Below are positions 1 to 8,278 of a stretch of DNA of 64,000 nucleotides, piece by piece. Numbering within the stretch: position 1 is the first letter of the stretch; each line of letters opens with the position of its first letter. Both the position numbers and the translations under genes were made by a program. The stretch is from Humibacillus xanthopallidus (GTDB lineage: Bacteria > Actinomycetota > Actinomycetes > Actinomycetales > Dermatophilaceae), in contig NZ_VFQF01000001.1 of assembly GCF_006717145.1 (NCBI RefSeq), positions 992,001-1,056,000 on the forward strand. The letters run 5' to 3'. Below the pieces are notes generated by a model, which was not told where the DNA came from, ran no database searches, and worked only from the letters and a program-made list of their open reading frames with translations.

Positions 1-310
1 CATCCGGCACGCCCACGTGGCCCATGCCCCTCTCCATCCCGTCGACGTGGGCCTCGAAGGTGAGGAAGTCGCGCATCGCGACGGGGTAGACGGGTGGCAG
101 GAGCACGACGTCGTCCGAGCGGAGACCGTCGGCAGCGGCAGCCTCGTCGGCGGCAGCCTCCCGCTCGTCGGCGTCGGCAGCGAGCAGCCCGACGAGATCG
201 GCGCCCGGGGCGAACGGGTGCAGCCACCAGTCCCGGCCGTCGCCGACGACCAGCCCGACCCGCCGGGTGTCCGGCCGGTCGTCCCGGAGGCGGAAGGAGG
301 CGAGACGCAT
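1..310 (-). CDS. Fumarylacetoacetate hydrolase family protein, N-terminal part
   Basis: Only the first 103 residues lie in the window; the gene runs off the left edge. It starts at the ATG whose first base is 310. The protein begins MRLASFRLRDD and includes an acidic Ala/Asp-rich stretch and then VYPVAMRDFLTFEAHV. The MRDFLTFEAHV motif is typical of the start of the catalytic domain of FAA hydrolase-like enzymes, which cleave C-C bonds in or decarboxylate products of aromatic ring fission. There is no clear ribosome binding site. The start lies 3 bases after the stop of the ABM monooxygenase gene on the same strand, so translational coupling is likely. In this setting it could open a ring-cleavage product of a plant phenolic; that role is inference. 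Confidence 0.75.
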   Translation of the reverse strand, partial: MRLASFRLRDDRPDTRRVGLVVGDGRDWWLHPFAPGADLVGLLAADADEREAAADEAAAADGLRSDDVVLLPPVYPVAMRDFLTFEAHVDGMERGMGHVGVPD

Positions 311-313
311 CGG

Positions 314-604
314 TCAGCCGAGCGTCTCGTAGAAGGCACGCTCACGTCCGGCGAGCACGGGGATGGCCTGGCCGTGGCCGAACTCGGCGAAGTGCTCCGA
401 CGCGCCGTGGGCCGCGTAGGCCGCCTCGTCGGCGTACACCTCGAAGAGCCGGAAGACCGACGGCTCGGCCGGGTCCTGGTAGGCCTGGTAGAAGAGGTTG
501 CCCGGCTCCTCGCGTGAGGGCGGGGTGAGCTTCTCGATCGCGTCGAGGACCACCTGCTCCTGGCCGGGCTGGGCGGTCCAGACGGCAGTGACGACGTAGG
601 GCAT
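314..604 (-). CDS. ABM-domain monooxygenase (putative quinol monooxygenase)
   Basis: This 96-residue protein has the size and pattern of an antibiotic-biosynthesis-monooxygenase (ABM) ferredoxin-like fold. It opens with a beta strand (MPYVVTAVWTAQPG), has a helix over residues 20-27, a central FYQAYQDPAEPSVFRLFEVYAD strand pair (split here by eye), and a helix with an H-x-x-x-E-H-F-x-E-F motif near residues 67-74. Cofactor-free members of this family oxidise quinols or bind aromatic compounds. AGGAG sits 6 bases before the ATG. It is the first gene of a leftward pair with the FAA hydrolase and is divergent from the sugar ABC operon. A role in handling a hydroxylated aromatic is plausible but unproven. 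Confidence 0.75.
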   Translation of the reverse strand: MPYVVTAVWTAQPGQEQVVLDAIEKLTPPSREEPGNLFYQAYQDPAEPSVFRLFEVYADEAAYAAHGASEHFAEFGHGQAIPVLAGRERAFYETLG

Positions 605-791
605 CGGGAACTCCTGACATGGGGGACGAACCGGTCGACGCCCACGCTAGGTCTGGCGGTGACACCGGGGGAAAGCACCGACACGGATGCCACCTATCAG
701 CGCGACGAGGGTTCCCCCAGAAGGCCGCCCGCTGTTTCCTGTGACCACCACCCGGGCGGACCGACCGCCGCGAGATCCAGGAGAAACAACG
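605..791. promoter_or_regulatory. Divergent promoter region, ABM gene / ABC importer operon
   Basis: These 187 bases separate the leftward ABM gene from the rightward binding-protein gene and must hold both promoters. I see the strong RBS AGGAGA at 779-784 for the binding protein, but no clean sigma-70 hexamers and no convincing dyad. The nearest regulators are the LysR pair about 6 kb to the right. Confidence 0.4.
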
Positions 792-1784
792 ATGTCTCAC
801 CACTCGACCCTCGGCCGGGCAGCCATCGCGGCCGTCGCTGGCGGCAGCCTCGTCCTCCTCGCTGCCTGCGGCTCCGGCGGCACCCAGCCCGCCGCCGCCG
901 AAGGCGCCGCCGCCGCAACCGGCTCATCCAACAAGACGATCGTCTTCTCGCCCCTGGCGCTGAAGATCCCGGCCATGAAGGGCCTGTCGGAGGGCGTCAC
1001 CGCCTACGGCAAGAGCAAGGGCTACGAGGTGCTCGTCCAGGACCCCGACCTCAACCCGCAGAAGCAGGTCACCGACCTTCAGAGCGTCATCGAGTCAGGC
1101 CGCGCGGCCGGCGCCTGGGTCATCGCCGTGCAGCCGTCGTCGCTCAAGCAGCTCGTCACGGACGCGCAGGCGAAGAAGGTGCCGCTCATCCTCAACGGCG
1201 TCCCCGCCGACTACGGCATGGCCGGCCTCGAGCCGCTCGTGTCGTTCTCGACGATCGACTACGCGGCACAGGGCAAGGCACTCGGCGAGGAGCTCGGCAA
1301 CTGCGTCAACGAGAAGCTCGGGGGCAAGGCCAGCGTCCTGTTCACCGAGAGCGGGCCCGGCACCGCGGGCAAGGCCGAGCTCGAGGGTGCAGCCAAGACC
1401 GCTCTGGCCGCGACGGCCCCGAACGCCAAGATCGTCGCCACCGTCGTCGTCAAGGACCGGCAGGGCATGCAGACCGACACGGGGGCGGTGCTGCAGGGCA
1501 ACCCCGACATCACGGCCGTCATGGGTCAGAACGACGAGGGCGCCCTGGGGGCCCTGGGGGCCTTCGCGGCGGCCGGCAAGGAGCTGCCCTGCGTCACCGA
1601 GGCCGGCGGCAACGACGAGGTGCTCGCAGCCGTGAAGTCCGGCAAGATCTACGCGGTCGTCGCGCTCCAGTTCGCGCAGGACATGGTGCAGTCGTTCGAC
1701 ACCCTCACCGCGATGATCGCCGACCCGACGAAGACCGGCGTGCAGCTCACCGTGCCCCAGAAGGTCATCAAGGCGGGGATGTGA
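792..1784 (+). CDS. Sugar ABC transporter substrate-binding lipoprotein
   Basis: This 330-residue protein has a lipoprotein signal peptide ending in the lipobox LLAAC with Cys26 as the lipidated residue. A Periplasmic-binding-protein-4 (RbsB-like) domain follows, with typical segments VIESGRAAGAWVIAVQP, PDITAVMGQNDEGALG and a GKIYAVVALQ hinge-like strand. The ATG at 792 is chosen because AGGAGA precedes it at 779-784 and because the signal peptide starts there; an in-frame ATG at 687 would add a 35-residue leader that makes no sense. It is first in an operon with a CUT2 permease and ATPase. It should capture a sugar or glycoside outside the membrane. The nearby rhamnosidases make rhamnose a reasonable guess, but the ligand is not readable from the sequence. 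Confidence 0.88.
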   Translation: MSHHSTLGRAAIAAVAGGSLVLLAACGSGGTQPAAAEGAAAATGSSNKTIVFSPLALKIPAMKGLSEGVTAYGKSKGYEVLVQDPDLNPQKQVTDLQSVIESGRAAGAWVIAVQPSSLKQLVTDAQAKKVPLILNGVPADYGMAGLEPLVSFSTIDYAAQGKALGEELGNCVNEKLGGKASVLFTESGPGTAGKAELEGAAKTALAATAPNAKIVATVVVKDRQGMQTDTGAVLQGNPDITAVMGQNDEGALGALGAFAAAGKELPCVTEAGGNDEVLAAVKSGKIYAVVALQFAQDMVQSFDTLTAMIADPTKTGVQLTVPQKVIKAGM

Positions 1785-1789
1785 GCACC

Positions 1790-2863
1790 ATGTCGACCAC
1801 CCGGGCTCCCGCGTCGGGGGCAACCCCTTCGGCCGCCCCCGACGCGGCGGCAGTCCCCGGCAGCCACGACATGCCCCGCACAGTGGCGGTCCTGGTCTTC
1901 CTGCGCGATCGCGGCATCTTCCTGCTCTGGGGGATCCTCCTACTCGTCTTCTCCTTCTGGTGCGCCCCCTATTTCGCGACGCTCGACAACGCGCTCCTCG
2001 TCGCGAACGCGGCCGCGATCACGGCGCTCTTCGCCGCCGGCGTCGGGGTCGGCATCATGACGGGAGTGCTCGACCTGTCGCTGCCGGGCACGGCCGCCAT
2101 GGCGGCCTGCGTCTGCGGCTGGCTGCTCACCCACGGCCAGCCGGTGTGGCTCTCGCTGCTCGCAGGGCTCGCCACGGGTGTCGTCGTGGGGCTCGTCAAC
2201 GGGGCGATCGCACTCCGGGGCTTCAACCCCATCATCATCACGATCGGCACCCTGTCGGTCCTGTCCGGGCTCGCCGCGGTCGTCGCGGGCGGCTACACCT
2301 TCCCAGGCCTCACCCAGCTGACCTTCATGGGCACCGACCGCTACTTCCGGGTCCCCGCGCCGGTCTACATCGTCGGCGCCGTCTTCGTCGTCGGCACGGT
2401 CTTCCTGACCCGGACCCGCGACGGCATCCGTCTCATGGCGGTCGGCGGAAACGCCGAGGCCGTGCGCCGGGCCGGCATCCCGAGCCCGCGATACATCGTC
2501 CTCGGCTTCGTCATCTCGGGTCTGCTCGCGGCCCTCGGCGGCCTGGTCACGACCGCGGTCGTCACGGAGGCGAGCCCCTCGGCCAGCCCGGCGATCATCT
2601 TCAACGCTCTCACCGCCGTGGCCCTCGCCGGTGTCGCCCTCACCGGTGGGCGCGGCAGCCTGCCCCGGGTGCTCGTGGGGTCGCTCATCCTCGCGACGAT
2701 CGCCAACGGCCTGACGATCCGCGGCATCCAGCCGTACTGGGCCACCGTCGTCACAGGCGCGCTCCTGCTCGGATCGCTCGCGATGGAGCGCGCGATCCAG
2801 ACGAGCGTCTCCGACCGCCTCATGGCCACCGCCAACCTCTCGGTCCACCAGAAGAAGGTGTGA
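1790..2863 (+). CDS. Sugar ABC transporter permease (CUT2, RbsC-like)
   Basis: This 357-residue polytopic protein has about eight to ten hydrophobic helices. It has BPD_transp_2 hallmarks: GVGIMTGVLDLSLPG near the third helix, the ALRGFNPIIITIGTLSVLSG segment, the AVGGNAEAVRRAGI coupling loop and FNALTAVALAGVALTGGRGS. The first roughly 40 residues are a low-complexity Ala/Pro/Thr tail before the first helix. ATG 1790 follows the binding-protein stop by 5 bases. A GTG at 1781 that overlaps that stop is an alternative adding three residues. It forms the membrane channel of the importer with the neighbouring binding protein and ATPase. Confidence 0.88.
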   Translation: MSTTRAPASGATPSAAPDAAAVPGSHDMPRTVAVLVFLRDRGIFLLWGILLLVFSFWCAPYFATLDNALLVANAAAITALFAAGVGVGIMTGVLDLSLPGTAAMAACVCGWLLTHGQPVWLSLLAGLATGVVVGLVNGAIALRGFNPIIITIGTLSVLSGLAAVVAGGYTFPGLTQLTFMGTDRYFRVPAPVYIVGAVFVVGTVFLTRTRDGIRLMAVGGNAEAVRRAGIPSPRYIVLGFVISGLLAALGGLVTTAVVTEASPSASPAIIFNALTAVALAGVALTGGRGSLPRVLVGSLILATIANGLTIRGIQPYWATVVTGALLLGSLAMERAIQTSVSDRLMATANLSVHQKKV

Positions 2864-2865
2864 AC

Positions 2866-3657
2866 ATGACCGGCAACGAGACCTCCGTCCCGGCCCTCGA
2901 GCTCACGGGCATCGACCTGCACTACGGCTTCGTCCGTGCTCTCGACGGCATCGACCTCACAGTGATGCCCGGAGAGGTCGTCGGCCTCCTCGGCGACAAC
3001 GGCGCCGGCAAGTCGACGCTCCTCAAGGTCATCTCCGGCGCGCACCGGCCCTCCGCCGGCACGCTACGCGTCTTCGGGGAGGAGAAGGAGCTCCACGCGC
3101 CCAGCGACGCCGCCGCCGCGGGCATCCAGATGGTCTATCAGGACCTCGCCCTCGTCGAGGCCCAGGACATCTCGACCAACCTCAACCTCGGCCGCGAGAT
3201 CCTGCGGCCGGGCCCGCTGGGCTGGCTCGGCTTCGTCGACCACAAGGCGATGCGCAAGCGTTCCGAGGCCGAGCTCGACCGGCTCGGCGTGCGCACCGCC
3301 CCGATGACACGACCGGTCGAGATGCTCTCGGGTGGCCAGCGCCAGGTCGTCGCCCTCGCCCGCAGCGCCATCCGCGTCAGCGGGGAGTCCCGCGGCATCC
3401 TGCTCCTCGACGAGCCCACGGCCGCCCTCGGCTACGAGCAGACGAAGCAGGTCGAGGCCCTCATCCGCCGGATGGCGGAGCACGGCATCGCCATCGTCCT
3501 CGTCACCCACAACCTGCCGCTCTGCGAGGAGGTGGCCGACCGCGTCGTCGTGCTCAACCGCGGCCGGAAGGTCGCCGACATCGCGATGGCCGACACCGAG
3601 ACCGACCACGTCGTCGGCTGGATCACCGGGGCGCGGGAGTCCCAGTTCGTCGCCTGA
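2866..3657 (+). CDS. Sugar ABC transporter ATP-binding protein (single domain)
   Basis: This 263-residue ABC ATPase has Walker A GDNGAGKST at 43-51, a Q-loop near Gln92, the signature LSGGQ at 154-158, Walker B LLLDEP at about 179-184 and a switch His in LVTHN. CUT2 ATPases such as RbsA or XylG usually carry two fused nucleotide-binding domains of about 500 residues. This one has a single domain, like the fructose importer ATPase FrcA, and would work as a homodimer. It starts 2 bases after the permease stop and so is translationally coupled. An 82-base gap follows before the FAD monooxygenase gene. Confidence 0.9.
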   Translation: MTGNETSVPALELTGIDLHYGFVRALDGIDLTVMPGEVVGLLGDNGAGKSTLLKVISGAHRPSAGTLRVFGEEKELHAPSDAAAAGIQMVYQDLALVEAQDISTNLNLGREILRPGPLGWLGFVDHKAMRKRSEAELDRLGVRTAPMTRPVEMLSGGQRQVVALARSAIRVSGESRGILLLDEPTAALGYEQTKQVEALIRRMAEHGIAIVLVTHNLPLCEEVADRVVVLNRGRKVADIAMADTETDHVVGWITGARESQFVA

Positions 3658-3739
3658 GCCCGCGCCGTAGCCCGCAGTGCAGCCCGCACTGCAGCTCGCA
3701 CAGCACCACGCCCTCTCCACCCCTAGCAGGAGGTCACTG

Positions 3740-4876
3740 ATGACCACGTCCCCCGTCCGCCGCGTCCTCATCGTCGGCGGTGGCATCGCCGGTGGCGTCG
3801 CCGCTCTGGCCCTGCGCCAGCGCGGGGTCGACGTCGTCGTCGTCGAGCAGCGCGCCGAGATGGGCGGTGTCGGGCACGGCATCACGCTCCAGGGCAACGC
3901 GCTCAAGGCCTTCCACTCCGTCGGGGTGTTCGAGCGCATCGCCGAGCGCGGCTTCCCGTTCGCCCACCTGCGCATGCGCAGCGCGGACGGCGACCACGTC
4001 ATCGCCGAGATCCCGACCCCGCCGATGGGCGGCACGGAGGTGCCCCCCACGATGGGTGCGCTGCGCGGCGACGTCGCCGACGTCCTCGCCGACGAGGTCG
4101 TGCGCGCCGGGGTCGACGTCCGCCTCGCCCGGACGGTCACGGCGCTCGACGACCGGGGCGACTCCGTCGTCGTGGCGCTGTCGGACGGCACGACCGAGGA
4201 GGTCGACCTCGTGATCGGGGCGGACGGCATACGGTCGCAGGTGCGGGGGATGATCGGCATCGAGGCCGAGCCGCAGACGGTCGGCATGGGCATCTGGCGC
4301 GTCGTGGCCGAACGGCCCGAGGAGATGGACTGCTCCGAGCTCTATTACGGCGGTCCGAAGTTCAAGGCCGGCTACACGCCGATCTCCGAGGACCACTGCT
4401 ACGCCTTCCTGCTCGAGGAGAACCTCGACCGGTCGTTCGTCGGCGAGAAGCCGAACGGCAAGGTGCTCAAGGAGCACGGCGCCGGCTACGGCGGCACGTG
4501 GGGGAAGGTGCGCGACAGCATCGCCGACGACGCCGTCGTCAACTACCAGTGGATCGAGGCCGTGCAGATCGACGGCCCCTGGCACCGCGGCCGCGTCGTG
4601 CTCATCGGCGACGCGGCCCACGCCTGCCCGCCCCTCATCGCCCAGGGCGCCGCGATGAGCGCCGAGGACGGTGTCGTGCTCGCCGACGTGATCGCGACGA
4701 GCGACTCGGTCGAGCAGGCGCTCGACACCTTCATGGAGCGCCGCGGGCCGCGGGTCGGCCTCGTGCTCGGCAACAGCCTTCAGCTCGCCGAGTGGGAGAT
4801 CCACCCGGAGACGCCGGGCGCCGACCCCGGCCGGGTCATGGGTCAGACCCTCCACGCCCTCTGCGCCCCGGCCTGA
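3740..4876 (+). CDS. FAD-dependent aromatic monooxygenase
   Basis: This 378-residue class A flavoprotein hydroxylase has the dinucleotide-binding motif VGGGIAGG at about 12-19, a central DLVIGADGIRSQVR (DG) motif and the second FAD motif GRVVLIGDAAHACPP. The family uses NAD(P)H and O2 to hydroxylate phenolic rings (salicylate hydroxylase, PobA and the flavonoid A-ring hydroxylase FdeE are relatives). CAGGAGGTC at 3728-3736 decides the ATG at 3740; an in-frame ATG 21 codons upstream lacks this. It is followed 3 bases later by an FAD oxidase. Sitting behind a glycoside importer and near rhamnosidases, it is the best candidate here for the first attack on a flavonoid or similar phenolic aglycone. 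The substrate is inferred. Confidence 0.85.
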   Translation: MTTSPVRRVLIVGGGIAGGVAALALRQRGVDVVVVEQRAEMGGVGHGITLQGNALKAFHSVGVFERIAERGFPFAHLRMRSADGDHVIAEIPTPPMGGTEVPPTMGALRGDVADVLADEVVRAGVDVRLARTVTALDDRGDSVVVALSDGTTEEVDLVIGADGIRSQVRGMIGIEAEPQTVGMGIWRVVAERPEEMDCSELYYGGPKFKAGYTPISEDHCYAFLLEENLDRSFVGEKPNGKVLKEHGAGYGGTWGKVRDSIADDAVVNYQWIEAVQIDGPWHRGRVVLIGDAAHACPPLIAQGAAMSAEDGVVLADVIATSDSVEQALDTFMERRGPRVGLVLGNSLQLAEWEIHPETPGADPGRVMGQTLHALCAPA

Positions 4877-4879
4877 CCG

Positions 4880-6262
4880 ATGACAGCGATCGACACGACC
4901 CTCTTCGAGGGCACCCTCGTGCTGCGTGACACCGACGGCTTCGACCTGGCCCGGGTCGACCGGGTCTTCAACCGCCGCCTCCCCGACCGCAGCCCCGCCG
5001 CGGTGCTTCGGGTCGCCAGCGAGGACGACGTCATCCGCGGGGTGCGGCTGGCCCGCGAGCGGGGCTGGAAGGTGGCCGTGCGGTCGGGTGGACACAGCTG
5101 GGCGCAGTGGTCCATCCGCGACGAGGCCCTCGTCCTCGACCTCGCCGCTCTCACCGACATCACCTACGACGAGGCCACCGGTGTCGTCAGCGCCGGACCG
5201 GCGGTGCGCGGCGGCATCGAGCTGGCGGCCTTCCTCGCCGAGCGCGACCGCTTCTTTGTGGGCGGTCACTGCCCCACGGTCGGCATCGGTGGCTTCCTCC
5301 TCCAGGGCGGGCAGGGTTGGAACTGCCGGGGTTGGGGGTGGGCGGCTGAGTACGTCGAGGCGGTCGACGTCGTCACCGCAGACGGCGAGCTCGTGCGGGC
5401 AGACGCCACCACCAACGCCGACCTCTACTGGGCGGCCCGGGGAGCCGGACCCGGCTTCTTCGGGGTCGTGACCCGCTTCCACCTGCGCACGCTCCCGGCG
5501 CTGCGTCACGTCGCCCAGACCGTGCACGCCTATGCCCTCGACGACTTCGACGAGGTGATGACCTGGCTCCACGCCACGCACGCCTCGGTGCCGGACTCCG
5601 TCGAGATCGTCGCCCTCACGAAGACCGACCCCGCGATCGCGCCCGACCCGGTGCTGCTCGTCACGGCTGTCGCGCTGCTCGACGACGCCGCTGCCGCGAA
5701 GTCCGTGCTCGCGGCGTTCCGCACGTCCCCGGCTCTCGAGCGTGCCCTGCTCGTCATTGACGCAGAGCCGACCACCGTGGACGAGCAGCGTCGTCGCCAG
5801 CTGGCCGACAACCCCGAGGGGCGGCGCTGGGCCGTCGACAACGCCTGGCTCCGCGGCACCGCTGACGAGGTCGTGCCCGCCATGCGGCGGGCCTACACGA
5901 CGCTGCCTACGGCGGAGTCCTTCACGATCTGGTTCAGCATGGCGCCCCTGCGCGAGCTGCCCGACATGGCCTTCTCGCTCCAGTCGGAGATCTACCTCGC
6001 GAGCTACGTCGTCTGGGAGGACCCGGCCGACGACGCGGCGAACGTCGCCTGGCTGGAGTCGGCCATGGCCGACCTCGAGCCCGTCACCGTCGGGCAGTAC
6101 CTCGGTGACAGCGACCTGTCGCGGCGGCAGGTCCGCTTCATGTCCGACGACGCCTGGGCGCGGCTCGCCCTCATCCGGGCCGAGCGCGACCCCGACGGGC
6201 TCTTCGTCGGCCACTGGGCCGGACCCGAGAGCGCCACCAACCGCAACCACTGGCTGGAGTGA
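4880..6262 (+). CDS. Berberine-bridge-type FAD-linked oxidase
   Basis: This 460-residue protein has an FAD_binding_4 domain (about 40-210) and a C-terminal BBE segment ending in a typical WxGPESATNRNHW tail. SGGHSW at 69-74 contains His72, and GGHCPTVG contains Cys131. These two positions match the 8-alpha-histidyl and 6-S-cysteinyl attachment points of bicovalently flavinylated oxidases, so a bicovalent FAD is likely. There is no signal peptide, so it is cytoplasmic. The family oxidises alcohols, sugars and polyphenol-related substrates with O2. It lies 3 bases after the FAD monooxygenase stop, so the two form a coupled pair. Its substrate here is unknown; a hydroxylated phenolic or a freed sugar are both possible. 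Confidence 0.83.
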   Translation: MTAIDTTLFEGTLVLRDTDGFDLARVDRVFNRRLPDRSPAAVLRVASEDDVIRGVRLARERGWKVAVRSGGHSWAQWSIRDEALVLDLAALTDITYDEATGVVSAGPAVRGGIELAAFLAERDRFFVGGHCPTVGIGGFLLQGGQGWNCRGWGWAAEYVEAVDVVTADGELVRADATTNADLYWAARGAGPGFFGVVTRFHLRTLPALRHVAQTVHAYALDDFDEVMTWLHATHASVPDSVEIVALTKTDPAIAPDPVLLVTAVALLDDAAAAKSVLAAFRTSPALERALLVIDAEPTTVDEQRRRQLADNPEGRRWAVDNAWLRGTADEVVPAMRRAYTTLPTAESFTIWFSMAPLRELPDMAFSLQSEIYLASYVVWEDPADDAANVAWLESAMADLEPVTVGQYLGDSDLSRRQVRFMSDDAWARLALIRAERDPDGLFVGHWAGPESATNRNHWLE

Positions 6263-6274
6263 CGGGTGCCCGTC

Positions 6275-7186
6275 TCAGCCCAGCTCGCTCGCCGTCTCGT
6301 CGAGCCGGTCGAACAGCCACCGGTGCGCTGGGTCGGAGAGCCGGTCGGCCGCGAACCAGTAGCCCTCGGCCAGCACGACCTCGCCGAAAGGTGGCTCGAC
6401 GACGACGAGGTCGGACTCGGGGCCGGCATGGATCCGGGCGAGCTTCTCGGGAACGACGGCGACCATGTCGGTGCCCCGGATGACGAAGGGCAGCGGCAGG
6501 AAACCGAAGACCTGCAGCATGATCCGGCGGTCGATGCCGGCCTCGCCGAACGCGCGGTCGACCGGCGTGAGGATGCCGGGGCCGAAGGCCGCCACGGCGT
6601 GCGGCAGCTCGGCGAGGTCGGCCAGCGTGAGCGCCCCGTCGACGAGCCGGGCGTTGCGCCGGTCGACCACGACGACCATGCGGTCACGCCAGAGCGGCCG
6701 CGACTCACCGGGGAAGCCGAAACCCAGGGGCGCCACGAGGGCGTCGAAGTCGAGCAGGACCCGGTCGGAGCTGCGGGCATCGGGGCCGAGGTGCTCGATG
6801 ATGAGCCGGATGCCGGGAGCGGCGGCGCTGATCCGACGCACGAGCGGCTCGTGCAGCACCGCGATCGCGTAGTCGCTCATCGACAGCCGGAAGCAGCGGT
6901 CGCTCGTCGAGGGGTCGAAGGGCTCCTCGAGGTCGAGGGCCCGCCCCATGAGCCGCACCGCGTGCTGCACCTCGGGCAGCAGGTCGCGCGCGAAAGGGGT
7001 CAGCTCGTAGTCGCGGCCGGCGCGCACGAGCAGCTCGTCGTCGAACCGGCGCCGGAGCCGGGCGAGGGCGGCGCTCATCGCGGGTTGGCTGAGGTTCAGC
7101 CGCTGCCCGGCCCGGGTGACGTTGCCCTCCTCGAGGAGGACCTTGAGCGGCAGCAGCAGGTTGAGATCGGTGCCTCCCAGCGCCAT
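6275..7186 (-). CDS. LysR-family transcriptional regulator (NahR-like)
   Basis: This 303-residue protein has an N-terminal winged helix (residues about 6-65: TDLNLLLPLKVLLEE, then LSQPAMSAALARLRRRFDDELLVR) and a type-2 periplasmic-binding effector domain of the NahR/DntR kind (residues about 95-300). Relatives respond to aromatic acids. The ATG at 7186 has GGAGGG just upstream, while the open frame continues far beyond it without support. It ends 12 bases from the convergent FAD oxidase stop. It is head-to-head with a second LysR gene 75 bases away and the two are recognisable paralogues, for example in the shared DDELLVR, LTPFA and LPF-x-x-x-GTDM segments. It probably controls the adjoining catabolic genes. 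Confidence 0.88.
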   Translation of the reverse strand: MALGGTDLNLLLPLKVLLEEGNVTRAGQRLNLSQPAMSAALARLRRRFDDELLVRAGRDYELTPFARDLLPEVQHAVRLMGRALDLEEPFDPSTSDRCFRLSMSDYAIAVLHEPLVRRISAAAPGIRLIIEHLGPDARSSDRVLLDFDALVAPLGFGFPGESRPLWRDRMVVVVDRRNARLVDGALTLADLAELPHAVAAFGPGILTPVDRAFGEAGIDRRIMLQVFGFLPLPFVIRGTDMVAVVPEKLARIHAGPESDLVVVEPPFGEVVLAEGYWFAADRLSDPAHRWLFDRLDETASELG

Positions 7187-7261
7187 GGGACCCTCCTTCG
7201 GACGAAGCGGGTCGAGCGTACTGCGCCGGGGGCTAGGCTCGGCTCGGCTCGAGGAGGAGTG
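7187..7261. promoter_or_regulatory. Shared promoter between two divergent LysR genes
   Basis: Only 75 bases separate the two divergent starts, so promoters and operators must overlap. A short dyad, CTTCG-GA-CGAAG, lies at 7196-7207 and a CTCGG-rich repeat at about 7236-7252. A classic T-N11-A LysR box is not obvious. Both regulators have strong RBSs at the edges (GGAGGG on the minus strand, GAGGAGGAG on the plus strand). Confidence 0.4.
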
Positions 7262-8278
7262 ATGCGCGAACGCCTGCGCGACGTCGACGCGAACCTGCTG
7301 CTGGCGCTGCACGCGCTGCTGGAGGACCGCAACCTCACCCATGCCGGCGAGCGCCTCGCGATGAGCCAGCCCGCGATGAGCGGTGCCCTGACCCGGCTGC
7401 GGCGACATTTCGACGACGAGCTGCTCGTGCGCAGCGGTCGCGGCTTCGAGCTGACCCCTTTCGCGGCACGGCTGCGGCCCGACGTGACCGAGGCGGTGGA
7501 GGCCGCCGAGGCGCTCCTCGGCAACCAGCGCGAGTTCGACCCCACGTCGAGCACGCGCCGCTTCTCGGTGAGCATGTCGGAGTACGCGATGAGCGTCCTC
7601 GCAGAGCCGCTGACCCGGCTGCTCTCGGAGGAGGCGCCCGGCTGCTCCGTGGCGCTCGACGCCATCGACGTCGGCCCTGAGCTCTTCGAGACCCAGCTCA
7701 TGAGACGTGACCTCATCATCGGCCCGCTGGGCTTCGAGTTCCCCGGTCGCACGCAGCCGGTCTTCACCGACTCGCTGGCCTGCGTCGTCGCGCGCGACAA
7801 CCCGCGCCTGCACGCCGGCCACCTCTCCCTGGAGGACCTCCGGGGCATGCCGCACGCGGTCGCTCGCTTCGGCGCCGCCGGCCCGCGGCGTCGTCCGCTC
7901 GAGGTCGCGCTCGAGCAGGTCGGGCTCCAGGACCGCATCGTCCTCGTCGAGGTGACAAGCCTTCTCACGCTGCCCTTCGCGGTCGGTGGAACGGACATGT
8001 GCGCCTTCGTGCCCTCCCGCCTCGCGCGGCGCTGCGCGCCCCTGCTCGACCTCGTCGTCGCCGACACCGAGGTGCCGGCCGTCGCGATCGTCGAGGCCGC
8101 GCACTGGCACCCGCGCCGCGAGAAGGATCCCGCCGTGGTCTGGATGCGTCGCCTCCTCTACGACGTCGCCGTGACGGTCGAGGACGAGCGGGACGAGGTG
8201 CACGAAGTTCACGGTGTTCACGGTGTTCACGGTGACGAGCGACGGCGAGAGGACGGGCCCCGTGACGACACTGCCTGA
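7262..8278 (+). CDS. LysR-family transcriptional regulator (NahR-like) with repeat tail
   Basis: This 338-residue protein has a LysR winged helix (DANLLLALHALLEDRN, MSQPAMSGALTRLRRHF) and a NahR-type effector domain with TLPFAVGGTDMCAFVP. GAGGAGGAG precedes the ATG at 7262. The last roughly 35 residues are unlike a normal LysR end. They are acidic and carry a VHEVHGVHGVHG run coded by three 9-base repeats (8207-8233), followed by an RRREDGPRDD tail. The end overlaps the likely GTG start of the rhamnosidase gene by 17 bases, so the two are probably cotranscribed and the regulator may control the rhamnosidase. The paralogous LysR lies divergently upstream. Confidence 0.87.
   Translation: MRERLRDVDANLLLALHALLEDRNLTHAGERLAMSQPAMSGALTRLRRHFDDELLVRSGRGFELTPFAARLRPDVTEAVEAAEALLGNQREFDPTSSTRRFSVSMSEYAMSVLAEPLTRLLSEEAPGCSVALDAIDVGPELFETQLMRRDLIIGPLGFEFPGRTQPVFTDSLACVVARDNPRLHAGHLSLEDLRGMPHAVARFGAAGPRRRPLEVALEQVGLQDRIVLVEVTSLLTLPFAVGGTDMCAFVPSRLARRCAPLLDLVVADTEVPAVAIVEAAHWHPRREKDPAVVWMRRLLYDVAVTVEDERDEVHEVHGVHGVHGDERRREDGPRDDTA
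8207..8233 (+). repeat. Three tandem 9-base repeats (GTTCACGGT)
   Basis: Three perfect head-to-tail copies of GTTCACGGT fall at the 3' end of the second LysR gene, where they code VHG units, and just before the rhamnosidase start. The number of copies changes the LysR tail in steps of three residues and the upstream in-frame GTG starts of the rhamnosidase frame without breaking either frame. Confidence 0.9.

Noticed and set aside
3456-3471. TCATCC-N3-GGATGG inside the ABC ATPase gene
   Set aside because: One mismatch, fully inside coding sequence (Leu-Ile-Arg-Arg-Met) and away from any promoter. Not counted with the intergenic palindromes.
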